The notes under the pieces are model-generated. The model had not been told where the DNA came from. It did no database searches and worked only from the letters and a program-made list of their open reading frames with translations. The translations under genes were made by a program, and so were the position numbers. Shown here piece after piece: positions 1-8,206 of a stretch of DNA of 64,000 bases; position 1 is the first letter of the stretch, and the number at the start of each line of letters is the position of its first letter. Source of the DNA: Wenzhouxiangella sp. (GTDB lineage Bacteria > Pseudomonadota > Gammaproteobacteria > Xanthomonadales > Wenzhouxiangellaceae); contig REEW01000050.1 in assembly GCA_007694885.1 (NCBI GenBank), forward strand, positions 62,001 to 126,000, given 5' to 3'.

Positions 1-308
1 TGCGCGGCGGCTCGGTCGCCATCGGCCACCCGTTTGCCGCCACCGGCGCTCGAATCCTCTCGACCCTGGCTGCGATCCTGGAACAGGCCGGCTCGGGGCG
101 TGGGCTGATCTCGGTGTGCACGGCCGGCGGCATGGGCGTTGCCGCGATTCTTGAACGGCCCAGCGCGACGCCGAACGGCGGTGGCAAGACGCAAGCCTCG
201 GAAGCAAAAACGGCTTCCAGTGAAGCTGCCGCATCCAAACAGAAACGAGCCGGGAAGAAGAAAACCGCCAAAACGGCCGACCCGGCCGAAGGCGCTGAGC
301 CTGAATGA
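1..308 (+). CDS. Thiolase (acetyl-CoA C-acyltransferase), C-terminal end only
   Basis: Partial gene cut by the left edge; frame begins at base 3. The residues seen, GGSVAIGHPFAATGAR and later CTAGGMGVAAILER, are the two C-terminal thiolase signatures: the GHP histidine and the cysteine of CxGGGxG-type motifs, here with A in place of the first G. Thiolases cleave 3-ketoacyl-CoA to acetyl-CoA plus a shortened acyl-CoA in the cytoplasm. After the catalytic domain comes a tail of roughly 48 residues rich in Ala, Lys, Ser and Thr (GKKKTAKTA near its end), which ordinary thiolases lack. The match is closest to the FadI/FadA class, but the substrate class cannot be decided from this fragment. A separate thiolase gene starts at 63170. 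Confidence 0.85.
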   Translation, partial: RGGSVAIGHPFAATGARILSTLAAILEQAGSGRGLISVCTAGGMGVAAILERPSATPNGGGKTQASEAKTASSEAAASKQKRAGKKKTAKTADPAEGAEPE

Positions 309-315
309 CGAAAGG

Positions 316-1545
316 CTAGTGCGCGATCAGCGCGGGTAGCCACAGCGTAAAAGCGGGCCATAGGGCCACGGCGGCGAGCCCCAGGAGCGAAACCGCTTCG
401 ACCGGCGAGGGTCGAAAGTCCGCCCTGACCGCAGGCCAGGTGCCTCCGATGGCCAGCGCGAGCACGGTCAGCACAACCAGCTGCTCAGGCGCCAGTCCTC
501 CTCTCAAGGCCATCGGAAACAGGATCGGAGCGCACAGGATCAGGGCAGGAAGCGGTCTCAGCAGCGCGGCTGCCGAGAGCCAGGCCGCGGCAACCGCCAG
601 GGCCAGCGCAGTCTGACCTTGTCCCGACGCGACCCGGTTGCTGATCCAGGCATCACTCAGGCCCGAGTCGGCCATCACGGCCGACCAGACCAGCCCCAGT
701 GCGAACAGCAAACCGATCGCGCCGAAAGGCAGAAGCGCGCGTGCCGTCGCGGCCGGCCAGTCAATCCCGCGCAGCTGCCCTGCAAGCAAAAGATTCAGTC
801 CGAGAGCAAGGGCGATCGCGCAGGCTGCAGCAAACGGCGGCCAGAATCCGGCATACAGGCCAATGACCAGCAGCAACGGCAGCAAACGCGCCAGCACGAT
901 CCCGCGCCATTCCAGGTCGACAACCGACGGCGAAAACCGGTAACCGACAGCACCGCTGCGAGGCAGCAGCACCGATGCCGCCAGCAGGGTCAGGGCCGGC
1001 AGCAGGCCGGCCAGCAGCAGCGCCTGGAGACTCCGCGCCTGCGCGGGTGCGACAACTTCCAGCATCGAGGCGACCAGCAGCAGGTAGATACTGGGCGCAA
1101 ACAAGCGCCCGGCCACGGCCTGCACCGACCGAACCGGCACCCGGTCGCCGACGGTTGCGCCCTGCTCCCTGGCGGCAGCGAGGTCAATGGGCCCGCCGGG
1201 CCGCCCCAGGAGGTTTTTGGTCCCGCTGAGCATGGGAGACAGGAAAATTGCATCAGCGACCCGGAGCATCACGTTCAAGGCGCGCAAACCGGAACTCGCA
1301 CCGGTTCCGGCTTGCCTGCCGGCGCGGCAACGTTGACCGGCCGCCGAACCCGACAGCTGCCCGCCCAGGAGAAGCAGGGCCACGATCGCCAGCAGTTCGA
1401 ACTCTCCGATTCGGCGCATTTCCATGGCGATCACCGCCGGATCGATGTCGAAAACGAAGTAAAAGCCGAAGGCTGCCAGAACCAGTGCGGCAAACCAGGA
1501 CAGGCGCGCGGCCGCCAGCACGGCCAGAATCAGCAACAAGTTCAT
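316..1545 (-). CDS. TRAP transporter large permease (DctM-like), divergent
   Basis: 409 residues, nearly all hydrophobic, with about ten or more predicted membrane segments. It follows a small-permease-like gene with an ATGA overlap (its ATG at 1545-1543, the upstream stop at 1544-1542), the usual arrangement of TRAP Q and M subunits. DctM proteins form the channel that uses a sodium gradient to import organic acids delivered by a periplasmic binding protein. The stretch MLSGTKNLLGRP...LFAPSIYLLLVASMLE aligns by eye with the family region containing GSSVATAA and IPPSI, but the hallmark residues are poorly kept (APS instead of PPS). The region after residue 45 is Arg/Gly-rich and unlike typical members. 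I therefore call it a divergent DctM; substrate unknown. A longer reading from an upstream start would only overlap dctQ. Confidence 0.6.
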   Translation of the reverse strand: MNLLLILAVLAAARLSWFAALVLAAFGFYFVFDIDPAVIAMEMRRIGEFELLAIVALLLLGGQLSGSAAGQRCRAGRQAGTGASSGLRALNVMLRVADAIFLSPMLSGTKNLLGRPGGPIDLAAAREQGATVGDRVPVRSVQAVAGRLFAPSIYLLLVASMLEVVAPAQARSLQALLLAGLLPALTLLAASVLLPRSGAVGYRFSPSVVDLEWRGIVLARLLPLLLVIGLYAGFWPPFAAACAIALALGLNLLLAGQLRGIDWPAATARALLPFGAIGLLFALGLVWSAVMADSGLSDAWISNRVASGQGQTALALAVAAAWLSAAALLRPLPALILCAPILFPMALRGGLAPEQLVVLTVLALAIGGTWPAVRADFRPSPVEAVSLLGLAAVALWPAFTLWLPALIAH

Positions 1546-2051
1546 GCCGCGGTCGCGTGCTTCGGGTCCACCAGTGCCCGGGCCAGAACACGGGCGCTCA
1601 TCAGCGAAAAGCCGTAGGGGAGAATGAGCAGCTGGACCCAGCCTGGCGACCCCAGCGGCCCTGCCGAACCGAGCCGAAGATCCACAATCAGGTAGCGCAG
1701 ACTCGCCCAGGCCAGGAACAGACAACAGCCGGCGGAAATCAAAAGACCCGGAACCCGGGCCGTCCCGGCCGCAACTTCGGGCAGCCATCGAAGCGGCTGG
1801 TTCGACGGCCGGAAACTCGCTTCGGACGTGGCCAGCATGGCCGACAGCATGACCATCCAGAGCAGTACCGCCCGAAACAGCGCGCCGTCAGTTCCGTGGC
1901 CCGTGGTTGGGCCGAAGACCAAAACCAGCTCGACAAGGCCAAGGATCAGCATGATCAGCAACAGGGAAAACAGCAGCATCCGCTCGACCCATTGCAGCAT
2001 CTGATCCAGGTCCAGCCAGGCCCGACGCCAGGTCGTTGGCTCGATACTCAA
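1542..2051 (-). CDS. TRAP transporter small permease (DctQ-like)
   Basis: 169 residues with four hydrophobic segments (about residues 24-48, 60-78, 97-118 and 132-150), the size and topology of the DctQ subunit that scaffolds the large permease. No family motif is strong; the call rests on size, topology and coupling to the downstream DctM-like gene. The chosen start is a TTG at 2051-2049 (protein begins MSIEPTTWRR); no ATG is available before the first membrane helix and no good ribosome binding site is visible, so the start is uncertain. It lies 52 bases downstream of folD on the same strand, so the three could be cotranscribed. No DctP-type binding protein gene is adjacent. Confidence 0.55.
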   Translation of the reverse strand: MSIEPTTWRRAWLDLDQMLQWVERMLLFSLLLIMLILGLVELVLVFGPTTGHGTDGALFRAVLLWMVMLSAMLATSEASFRPSNQPLRWLPEVAAGTARVPGLLISAGCCLFLAWASLRYLIVDLRLGSAGPLGSPGWVQLLILPYGFSLMSARVLARALVDPKHATAA

Positions 2052-2103
2052 CGGGCAGGCCTGCAGTGGAGACGGCCAAACCCGCCCGACCTGCCGCAGG
2101 CCA

Positions 2104-2973
2104 TCAAGGTGCCATCACCACCAGACCGGCCGCCTCGGCGGTATTCTGCATCAGGGTTGCGACCGTCATCGGGCCTACCCCGCCCGGTACCGGGGTGATC
2201 CAGGCGGCGCGCCCGGCACAGGCCTCAAAGTCCAGATCGCCGCGAATGCGCCCGCGCGCGTCGCGGGAAATGCCGATATCCACGACAATCGAGTCCTCGG
2301 CAATCCATTCGGACTGGACGATATCGGGTTTGCCCACCGCCACGCAAACCATCTCTGCCTTCTCGACGTGTCTTTTCAGGTTCCGGGTAAAGCGATGAGC
2401 AACGTTGACCGTCGCACCGGCCAGCAGCATCTCGAGCGCCAGTGGCCGGCCGACGATATTGGAGGCGCCGACGACCAGCACATCCCGGCTCTTGACGTCG
2501 ATGCCGTTGGCCCGCAGCAGGGTCATGACGCCGCGCGGCGTGCACGGTCGCAGACCCGGATCGCGCAGGGCCAGTCGCCCCATGTTGACCGGGTGAAAGC
2601 CGTCAACGTCCTTCGACGGGACGATTCTGGCCGTTACCGCCTTTTCGTCCAGGTGAGCCGGCAAAGGCAGCTGGACCAGGATGCCGTCAATCTCCGGATC
2701 CTCGTTCAGAGCATCAATCAGGGCCAGCAATTCACCGCGGCCGACGCCGTGCTGCAGGGGATACGAGCGCGACAGGATGCCGGCGCGCTTGCAGGCCTTG
2801 ATCTTGTTGCCCACATACACCCTGGATGCCGGATCGTCACCGACCAGCACAACCGCCAGTCCCGGAGGTCGACCGCCACGGTTCACGTGACTGGCGACGG
2901 CGTCGGCAACGTTGCCGACCAGGCGATCGGCGACGCTGCGTCCATCCAGAATCCTTGCGCCTGCATTTTCCAT
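2104..2973 (-). CDS. folD: Bifunctional methylenetetrahydrofolate dehydrogenase/methenyl-THF cyclohydrolase
   Basis: 289 residues, normal FolD length. FolD interconverts 5,10-methylene-THF and 10-formyl-THF using NADP, supplying one-carbon units for purines and formyl-Met. Visible family motifs are YVGNKIKAC with the catalytic lysine, ILVQLPLP, the Rossmann segment VVGASNIVGRP, and the C-terminal signature TPVPGGVGPMTVATLMQNT. The usual GRSxIVGxP reads GASNIVGRP, a mild variation. I prefer the ATG at 2973 (MENAGARILDG) because FolD proteins usually begin a few residues before the I-D/L-D-G motif; a GTG at 2982 would add three residues. It diverges from the glutathione peroxidase gene, with only about 60 bases between them for both promoters. 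Confidence 0.96.
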   Translation of the reverse strand: MENAGARILDGRSVADRLVGNVADAVASHVNRGGRPPGLAVVLVGDDPASRVYVGNKIKACKRAGILSRSYPLQHGVGRGELLALIDALNEDPEIDGILVQLPLPAHLDEKAVTARIVPSKDVDGFHPVNMGRLALRDPGLRPCTPRGVMTLLRANGIDVKSRDVLVVGASNIVGRPLALEMLLAGATVNVAHRFTRNLKRHVEKAEMVCVAVGKPDIVQSEWIAEDSIVVDIGISRDARGRIRGDLDFEACAGRAAWITPVPGGVGPMTVATLMQNTAEAAGLVVMAP

Positions 2974-3036
2974 GTTGTGCACATTCTAGCCGTTACGGGT
3001 TAGCATGAGGACTGAACCTCGCTGCGGGAGATGGTC

Positions 3037-3525
3037 ATGAATCTGTTCGAATATTCCTTTGCCGCACTCGGCGGCGGCGCGCTCTCGATGGAGCGCTTTC
3101 GCAATCAACCAATCCTGCTGGTCAATACCGCATCCGAATGCGGTTTCACCCCCCAGTACAAACAACTGCAGGCAATGTACAACGACTACAGACAGTCAGG
3201 CCTGGTCGTGGTCGGCATCCCCTGCAATGACTTCGGCGAGCAAGAGCCGGGTGATGACGAAGAGATCGCCCGTTTCACTCGCGAGGAGTACCGGGTCACG
3301 TTTCCCATGACGAGCAAGTATTCCGTCATTGGTCCGGAATCGCACCCGCTGTTCAAGACCATGGCCGAGGAGTTCGGCGGCGACGTCCTGCCGCGCTGGA
3401 ATTTCCACAAATACCTGTTCAACCGCAAGGGCCAACTGGTCGATCACTGGCCGTCCAAGGTGCCCCCCGACGACCCGGCCGTGATTCACCAGGTAACGCG
3501 CAACCTGCAATCCTGGTCGCTGTAA
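3037..3525 (+). CDS. Glutathione peroxidase family protein (cysteine type)
   Basis: 162 residues. It reduces peroxides; cysteine-type bacterial members usually draw electrons from thioredoxin rather than glutathione. Evidence is the active-site block NTASECGFTPQY (peroxidatic Cys35), the second block GIPCNDFGEQEPG (Cys63, Gln69), and WNFHKYLFNRKG containing the conserved tryptophan and asparagine. No signal peptide, so probably cytoplasmic. Two ATGs are in frame, at 3031 and 3037. GGGAG at 3026-3030 abuts the first and lies six bases from the second, so the second start is preferred. Single-gene unit between divergent folD and convergent der. Confidence 0.93.
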   Translation: MNLFEYSFAALGGGALSMERFRNQPILLVNTASECGFTPQYKQLQAMYNDYRQSGLVVVGIPCNDFGEQEPGDDEEIARFTREEYRVTFPMTSKYSVIGPESHPLFKTMAEEFGGDVLPRWNFHKYLFNRKGQLVDHWPSKVPPDDPAVIHQVTRNLQSWSL

Positions 3526-3543
3526 AAATCGGAACAGCGCTCT

Positions 3544-4953
3544 TCAGCTCCGCCCCCGCTGGGTGAATTTCTTCAGGCGACGGCGTTTCTGGATCTGGCG
3601 CGGGGTCAAGGGATTGCGCCGGCCGGCATAGGGATTGTCGGATTCGCGGAAAACCAGCCTGACCGACACTCCGGTCAGGTCGAAGGCGCGCCGCAAGCTG
3701 TTGACCAGGTAGCGTTGATACTGCTCACTGACCTGTTTGGTGCGGCTGCCGTGGATCACGATGCGGGTGGGAAAAACGCCTCCGGCGTGGGCATAGCGCA
3801 GTTTCGGCGTCGCCTGCTTGCCCCCGGGTGGGGCATGGGCCTCGACAGCTGACCGCAAGGCCCGGGTCAGTTTGGGTGTCGACAACTCCGTCGTCGCGCA
3901 ACGGTGGACATGGGTCACCGCATCGATCAGTTCGCCAAGCCCGCTGCCGTGCAGCGCCGAAATCGTGACCACCGGCGCAAACAAGGCAAAATAGAGCCGG
4001 TCCGAGGCGGACTGGAGCAACGAGTGGCGCTGCTTCTCGGACAATCCATCCCACTTGTTGAGGGCCAGAACCAGTCCGCGTCCGGCCTCGACCACGTGTC
4101 CGGCCAGGCGCGCATCCTGGTCGGTAATGCCTTCGACAGCATCCATCATCAAGACCACGACCTGGGCCTGTTCCATCGCCTGCAGCGCCTTGATCGTACT
4201 GAACCGCTCTATGCCCTCGTGGCTGCCGCGCCGCCGTCGAATGCCGGCGGTATCGACCAGATGGAAGACTTGACCATCGCGTTCGACTTGAGCATGAACG
4301 GGATCGCGCGTCGTGCCGGGTACCGATGTCGCCAGGGCACGCTCGTAGCCCAGGATACGGTTGAGCAGGGTCGACTTGCCCGCGTTCGGCCGACCGATCA
4401 GGGCCAGGTGGATGCCGTCCTCGACAAACCTCGGGCCGGCATCGTCCGGCTCCGGCAGGGAGTCCACGACGGCCTGGGCGAGTTGATCAAGTCCGCGTCG
4501 GTGACTGGAAGAAATCAGACAAAACGGGGAAATGCCCAACTCGAGGTTTTCGCCGAGCACGGCATCGGGATCGAGGCCGTCGCTTTTGTTGATGGCATGG
4601 ATGAGTGGCTTGCCCAGTGCCCGAAGCCAGCCGGTGATTTCGAGATCGGCCGGAACGATACCGGAGCGGGCATCGGTCAGGAAAATGACCGTATCGGCCT
4701 CGTCAATGGCCATCCGGGTCTGGCGCTCGCGACCGCTCTCGATCTCGTCGCCGGCCGCTTCCAGGCCACCCGTATCGATCAGGATCATGCGCTGCCCGCC
4801 CAGCTCTGCCCGACCGTAAATCCGGTCTCGCGTGACCCCGGGCATGTCCGCTACCAGGGCATCGCGCGTTCGCGTCAGGGCATTGAAAAGCGTTGACTTT
4901 CCGACGTTGGGCCGCCCGACGATGGCCACCACGGGCAAGCCGCCGCCAGTCAT
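3544..4953 (-). CDS. der: Ribosome-assembly GTPase Der (EngA)
   Basis: 469 residues, standard length. Der has two tandem GTPase domains and a KH-like domain and acts in maturation of the 50S subunit. First G domain: GRPNVGKSTLFN, DTGGLE, NKSDG. Second: GRPNAGKSTLLN, DTAGIRRR, NKWDG. The C-terminal KH-like region from about residue 350 ends in a basic tail (QIQKRRRLKKFTQRGRS), as is usual. The start ATG at 4953 lies one base from the bamB stop at 4955, so der is the last gene of the minus-strand run that contains yfgM and bamB, as in many gammaproteobacteria. Confidence 0.98.
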   Translation of the reverse strand: MTGGGLPVVAIVGRPNVGKSTLFNALTRTRDALVADMPGVTRDRIYGRAELGGQRMILIDTGGLEAAGDEIESGRERQTRMAIDEADTVIFLTDARSGIVPADLEITGWLRALGKPLIHAINKSDGLDPDAVLGENLELGISPFCLISSSHRRGLDQLAQAVVDSLPEPDDAGPRFVEDGIHLALIGRPNAGKSTLLNRILGYERALATSVPGTTRDPVHAQVERDGQVFHLVDTAGIRRRRGSHEGIERFSTIKALQAMEQAQVVVLMMDAVEGITDQDARLAGHVVEAGRGLVLALNKWDGLSEKQRHSLLQSASDRLYFALFAPVVTISALHGSGLGELIDAVTHVHRCATTELSTPKLTRALRSAVEAHAPPGGKQATPKLRYAHAGGVFPTRIVIHGSRTKQVSEQYQRYLVNSLRRAFDLTGVSVRLVFRESDNPYAGRRNPLTPRQIQKRRRLKKFTQRGRS

Positions 4954-4954
4954 C

Positions 4955-6121
4955 CTAGGAGTCCAGCCGCCAGGCGGTCAGGCCTCCGTCCACGTCCAGA
5001 ACATACAGCGTATTGCCGACCACCAGCGGCGCATCAGCCGGCGCATTTCGACCGATTCGGCTGCGGGCGGCAAATTCTCCGTTGGCGGTATCGAACCAGT
5101 GCATGTAGCCTTCCTTGTCGACGGTGACCAGGAACTGCCCGAAAAACACCGGCCGCGTGATCTGCCGGCGCGCCAGCCGCTCGTCTCGCCAGACGGTCGA
5201 GCCGTTGCGCCGATCGACCAGCCAGACCGCGTCGTCGCGGTCTGTCGTCGCCAGTTGGGTGCGCTGCAAGCTTACGCCCAGGTGCGAGGAAACGTCCTTG
5301 ACCCAGAGCACTCGGCCGCCATCCAGGGTCAGGCTGGCCATCTGTCCGCGATAGGTGACAAGATAGAGTTCCGAGCCCACGATTACCATGGGACCGTCGA
5401 TGTCCGACAGGCGGTCGAGCTCGGTACGTCCCTCGGGTACGCTGACCCTTTGCTCCCAGACAATGCTGCCGTCGCTGGCGCGCAAGGCGCTGACCATGCC
5501 GTCGTCGTAGCCGATGAACACCTGGCCGGCTCGCCCCAGCGGATCACTGGTACCGCGCAGGGTCAACAGCGGCACGCTGCGATCGTGAACCCAGATTCGC
5601 GCCCCGGTCTGGCGGTCCAGGCCGAACACTCTGCCGTCGATGCAGCGCACGACGATGACGTCGTCCTGGATCACCGGCAGGGCGAGGACTTCCGAGGACA
5701 GCTGGGCGCGCCAGACAATGTCGCCGCTGTCGCGCTGCATCACGACCAGTTCGCCGTCGAAGGTACCGAAATAGGCATGCTCGGCATCGAGGGTAGGACC
5801 GGCCGACAAGGGCAAACCGGTATCGTGGCGACGCAGTTCGCGCCCGGAGTCGGCGTCGACAACGCTGACCCTGCCCCGATAATCCGCAACCCAGATTTCC
5901 TGGCGGTCGTAGACTGGTGTCAACCGCGGCTTGCTGTTGCCCAGGCCGCGGCCGGTATTTGCAGACCAGAGGCGTTCGGGCTGGGCGGTCGCATCGAACT
6001 CGACCAGGGGGGCCGGCCCGTCCTCGACATCGCCGCGCCCGAACCAGCCACCGACGGTCTGGCAGCCGGCAAGCGTCAGGGAGAGACCAAGGACGACGAT
6101 TATTCGGGAGTTGAGTGTCAC
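4955..6121 (-). CDS. bamB: Outer membrane protein assembly factor BamB (lipoprotein)
   Basis: 388 residues. A lipoprotein signal ends in LTLAGC, with Cys20 as the acylation site. The rest is a beta-propeller of PQQ-like repeats (for example DSGRELRRHDTG, SGDIVWRAQLSSE, SDGSIVWEQRVS, NGSTVWRDERL). BamB is the periplasmic scaffold of the BAM complex that inserts beta-barrel proteins into the outer membrane, so the cell has a Gram-negative envelope. The start overlaps the end of the yfgM-like gene by four bases (ATGA), implying translational coupling; der follows directly. Confidence 0.96.
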   Translation of the reverse strand: MTLNSRIIVVLGLSLTLAGCQTVGGWFGRGDVEDGPAPLVEFDATAQPERLWSANTGRGLGNSKPRLTPVYDRQEIWVADYRGRVSVVDADSGRELRRHDTGLPLSAGPTLDAEHAYFGTFDGELVVMQRDSGDIVWRAQLSSEVLALPVIQDDVIVVRCIDGRVFGLDRQTGARIWVHDRSVPLLTLRGTSDPLGRAGQVFIGYDDGMVSALRASDGSIVWEQRVSVPEGRTELDRLSDIDGPMVIVGSELYLVTYRGQMASLTLDGGRVLWVKDVSSHLGVSLQRTQLATTDRDDAVWLVDRRNGSTVWRDERLARRQITRPVFFGQFLVTVDKEGYMHWFDTANGEFAARSRIGRNAPADAPLVVGNTLYVLDVDGGLTAWRLDS

Positions 6122-6771
6122 GAGCGCTCCTCTCCGCCCGGACCGGTCGCATCGATTTTCATTTGCAGCAGGCGCTCAGTCGGGCCGCTGCCTTCGGCAA
6201 GCTCGAGTGCTTCCTGGAAAGCCAGACGAGCCGCGTCCGTATCGCCCAGGTTGATGAGCAAATCCCCGCGCAGTTCGGCCCAGGCCTGGCCAAAGCCCGG
6301 CGGCGCGGAATGATCCTCGATCAGGGCGAGCGCTTCGCGCACGTCGCCCTGGGCTTCCAGAACCCGGGCCAGGCGCAGCCTGGTCACCGGCCAAAGCGTT
6401 GACAGGCGACGATCATCGAGCACATCCCGGTACAGCCTGGCGGCCGGTTCCAGCCGACCCTCGTCGACGTAGGCCGAAGCCAGCGCCAGACCGGCAAGCC
6501 CGACGTAGGCACTGCGCGGGACCTGCTCGCGCATCAGCTCCAGCTGCTCCGCGGCCAGTTCGGTGCGCCCGGCCTCGACTTCGTTCTGGACCACGTTGAA
6601 AAAATCGGCGGCCAGCAGGCTTTGCGCCGTCTGGTGGTCCTGCCAGTAGCGAAAGCCGAAAATCCCGCCGAAGGCAAGAATCAGGCCGGCGGCAATGGCA
6701 GTGCCGTATTCGCGAATCCACTTGCGGACGCGCTCGCCTTGTTCGTGTTCGTCGTACAGCTCAACAGCCAT
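6118..6771 (-). CDS. YfgM-like TPR membrane protein (SecYEG-associated)
   Basis: 217 residues. A short cytoplasmic N-terminus (VELYDEHEQGERVRKWIREYG) is followed by one membrane helix (about residues 24-43) and a periplasmic helical TPR-like region with repeated A-L-A pairs (GLAGLALASAYVDEGRLEPA and similar). This is the architecture of YfgM, an ancillary subunit at the Sec translocon that helps hand exported proteins to periplasmic chaperones. Position between hisS and bamB is the conserved one. The stop overlaps the bamB start. Annotated elsewhere as tetratricopeptide repeat protein or DUF2133. Confidence 0.9.
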   Translation of the reverse strand: MAVELYDEHEQGERVRKWIREYGTAIAAGLILAFGGIFGFRYWQDHQTAQSLLAADFFNVVQNEVEAGRTELAAEQLELMREQVPRSAYVGLAGLALASAYVDEGRLEPAARLYRDVLDDRRLSTLWPVTRLRLARVLEAQGDVREALALIEDHSAPPGFGQAWAELRGDLLINLGDTDAARLAFQEALELAEGSGPTERLLQMKIDATGPGGEERS

Positions 6772-6820
6772 GAGTTCTTTTCCCGGAGATCATGAAAGGA
6801 TTTCAACCCGCAATGGTAAA

Positions 6821-8098
6821 TCAGACCGAGGCCAGATCGGGCACCAGGCGTGCAAGCCGACCCGGGAGCTCCGCGACGACGACGCTTTCCTGCGCTCGTT
6901 CGCCGCGCAGGTCCTTGATCTGGCACAGTCCAGCGGCAACTTCGTCCGGCCCCAGGATCAGGGCCAGTTCGGCCCCGCTGCGATCGGCACGCTTGAACTG
7001 CGCCTTGAAGCTGCCACCGGCGAGTGAACACTCTAACCTGAGTGCGGGCAAGGCGTCGCGCAGGTTTTCGGCCAGCTTCAGCGCCAACTCAGGTTCGGTC
7101 TGGTAAACCAGGTAGACATGCGGATCGCGTCGACGTTCCATACCGCTGGCGCGGACAAGCTCGACCAGCCGCTCTACACCCAGCGCAAAGCCAATACCGG
7201 GCGTCGGCTTTCCGCCCTGGATTTCAACCAGCCCGTCGTAGCGTCCGCCGGCGCATACCGTCCCCTGGGCGCCCAGGTCTTCGGTGATCCACTCGAACAC
7301 GGTTCGGGAGTAGTAGTCCAGGCCGCGCACCAGGCCGGGATTGATCCGATACTTGATGCCCAGATGATCGAGCATGTCGCAAACCGCCTGGAAGTGCGCT
7401 CTGGCCGGTTCGGCCAGAACATCGTTGAGGCGCGGTGCGTCGGCCATGATCTTGCGAGTCTCCGGATGCTTGCTGTCGAAGATTCGCAGCGGGTTGCTGC
7501 GCAGGCGGCGCTGACTGTCCGCGTCGAGCCGGTCCGCATGGGGCTCGAGATAGTCGATCAACTGCGCGCGGTAGCGCTGGCGGTCGTCGGGGTCTCCAAG
7601 CGTGTTGATTTCCAGCCGGATACCCTGCCCCAGCCCGAGCACTCGCCATATACGCTCGCCCAACGCGATCATTTCCACATCTGCCTGGGGTTCGGCCAGC
7701 CCGAAGACCTCGGCCCCGAACTGGTGGAACTGGCGCTGACGGCCGCGCTGGGGGCGTTCATGGCGAAACATCGGCCCGCGATACCAGACCTTGAGTCCCG
7801 GCGCCTGCAATAGCCCGTGCTGAATGGCTGCGCGCACGACGCCCGCCGTTCCCTCCGGTCGCAGGCTCAGCAGGTCGCCGTTGCGGTCTTCGAAGGCGTA
7901 CATCTCCTTTTCGACCACATCGGTGGCCTGCCCGATGGCGCGGGTGAAGACCTCGGCCTTCTCGACAATGGGTATGCGGATTTCGGCAAACCCGTAGGCA
8001 TCGAAAATACTGGCCAACTGTTCATCCAGCCAACGCCAGATCGGTGTGTCCACGGGCAGGACGTCGTGCATCCCGCGAACGGACTGGATATTGTTCAT
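6821..8098 (-). CDS. hisS: Histidyl-tRNA synthetase
   Basis: 425 residues, typical. A class II synthetase that charges tRNA-His. Class II motif 2 is seen in KVWYRGPMFRHERPQRGR with QRQFHQFGAEVFG after it. The histidine-specific motifs are LVRGLDYYSRTVFEW and AGGRYDGL. Motif 3 lies in GIGFALGVERL. The C-terminal anticodon-binding domain follows from about residue 330. Start ATG at 8098 gives the usual MNNIQSVRGMHDVLP beginning. Fifty bases separate it from the downstream yfgM-like gene. The 108 bases upstream contain no ispG, which usually sits between rodZ and hisS. Confidence 0.98.
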   Translation of the reverse strand: MNNIQSVRGMHDVLPVDTPIWRWLDEQLASIFDAYGFAEIRIPIVEKAEVFTRAIGQATDVVEKEMYAFEDRNGDLLSLRPEGTAGVVRAAIQHGLLQAPGLKVWYRGPMFRHERPQRGRQRQFHQFGAEVFGLAEPQADVEMIALGERIWRVLGLGQGIRLEINTLGDPDDRQRYRAQLIDYLEPHADRLDADSQRRLRSNPLRIFDSKHPETRKIMADAPRLNDVLAEPARAHFQAVCDMLDHLGIKYRINPGLVRGLDYYSRTVFEWITEDLGAQGTVCAGGRYDGLVEIQGGKPTPGIGFALGVERLVELVRASGMERRRDPHVYLVYQTEPELALKLAENLRDALPALRLECSLAGGSFKAQFKRADRSGAELALILGPDEVAAGLCQIKDLRGERAQESVVVAELPGRLARLVPDLASV

Positions 8099-8206
8099 GC
8101 TGTGCTCGTCGTTTTAGAATTCGTGATCGGACGATGCGCGCTCGCGGGCACGCACCGACGCACGGTGTGCGGGAGACTGGTCGCGCGCAGCGGGATCGCT
8201 AGTGGC

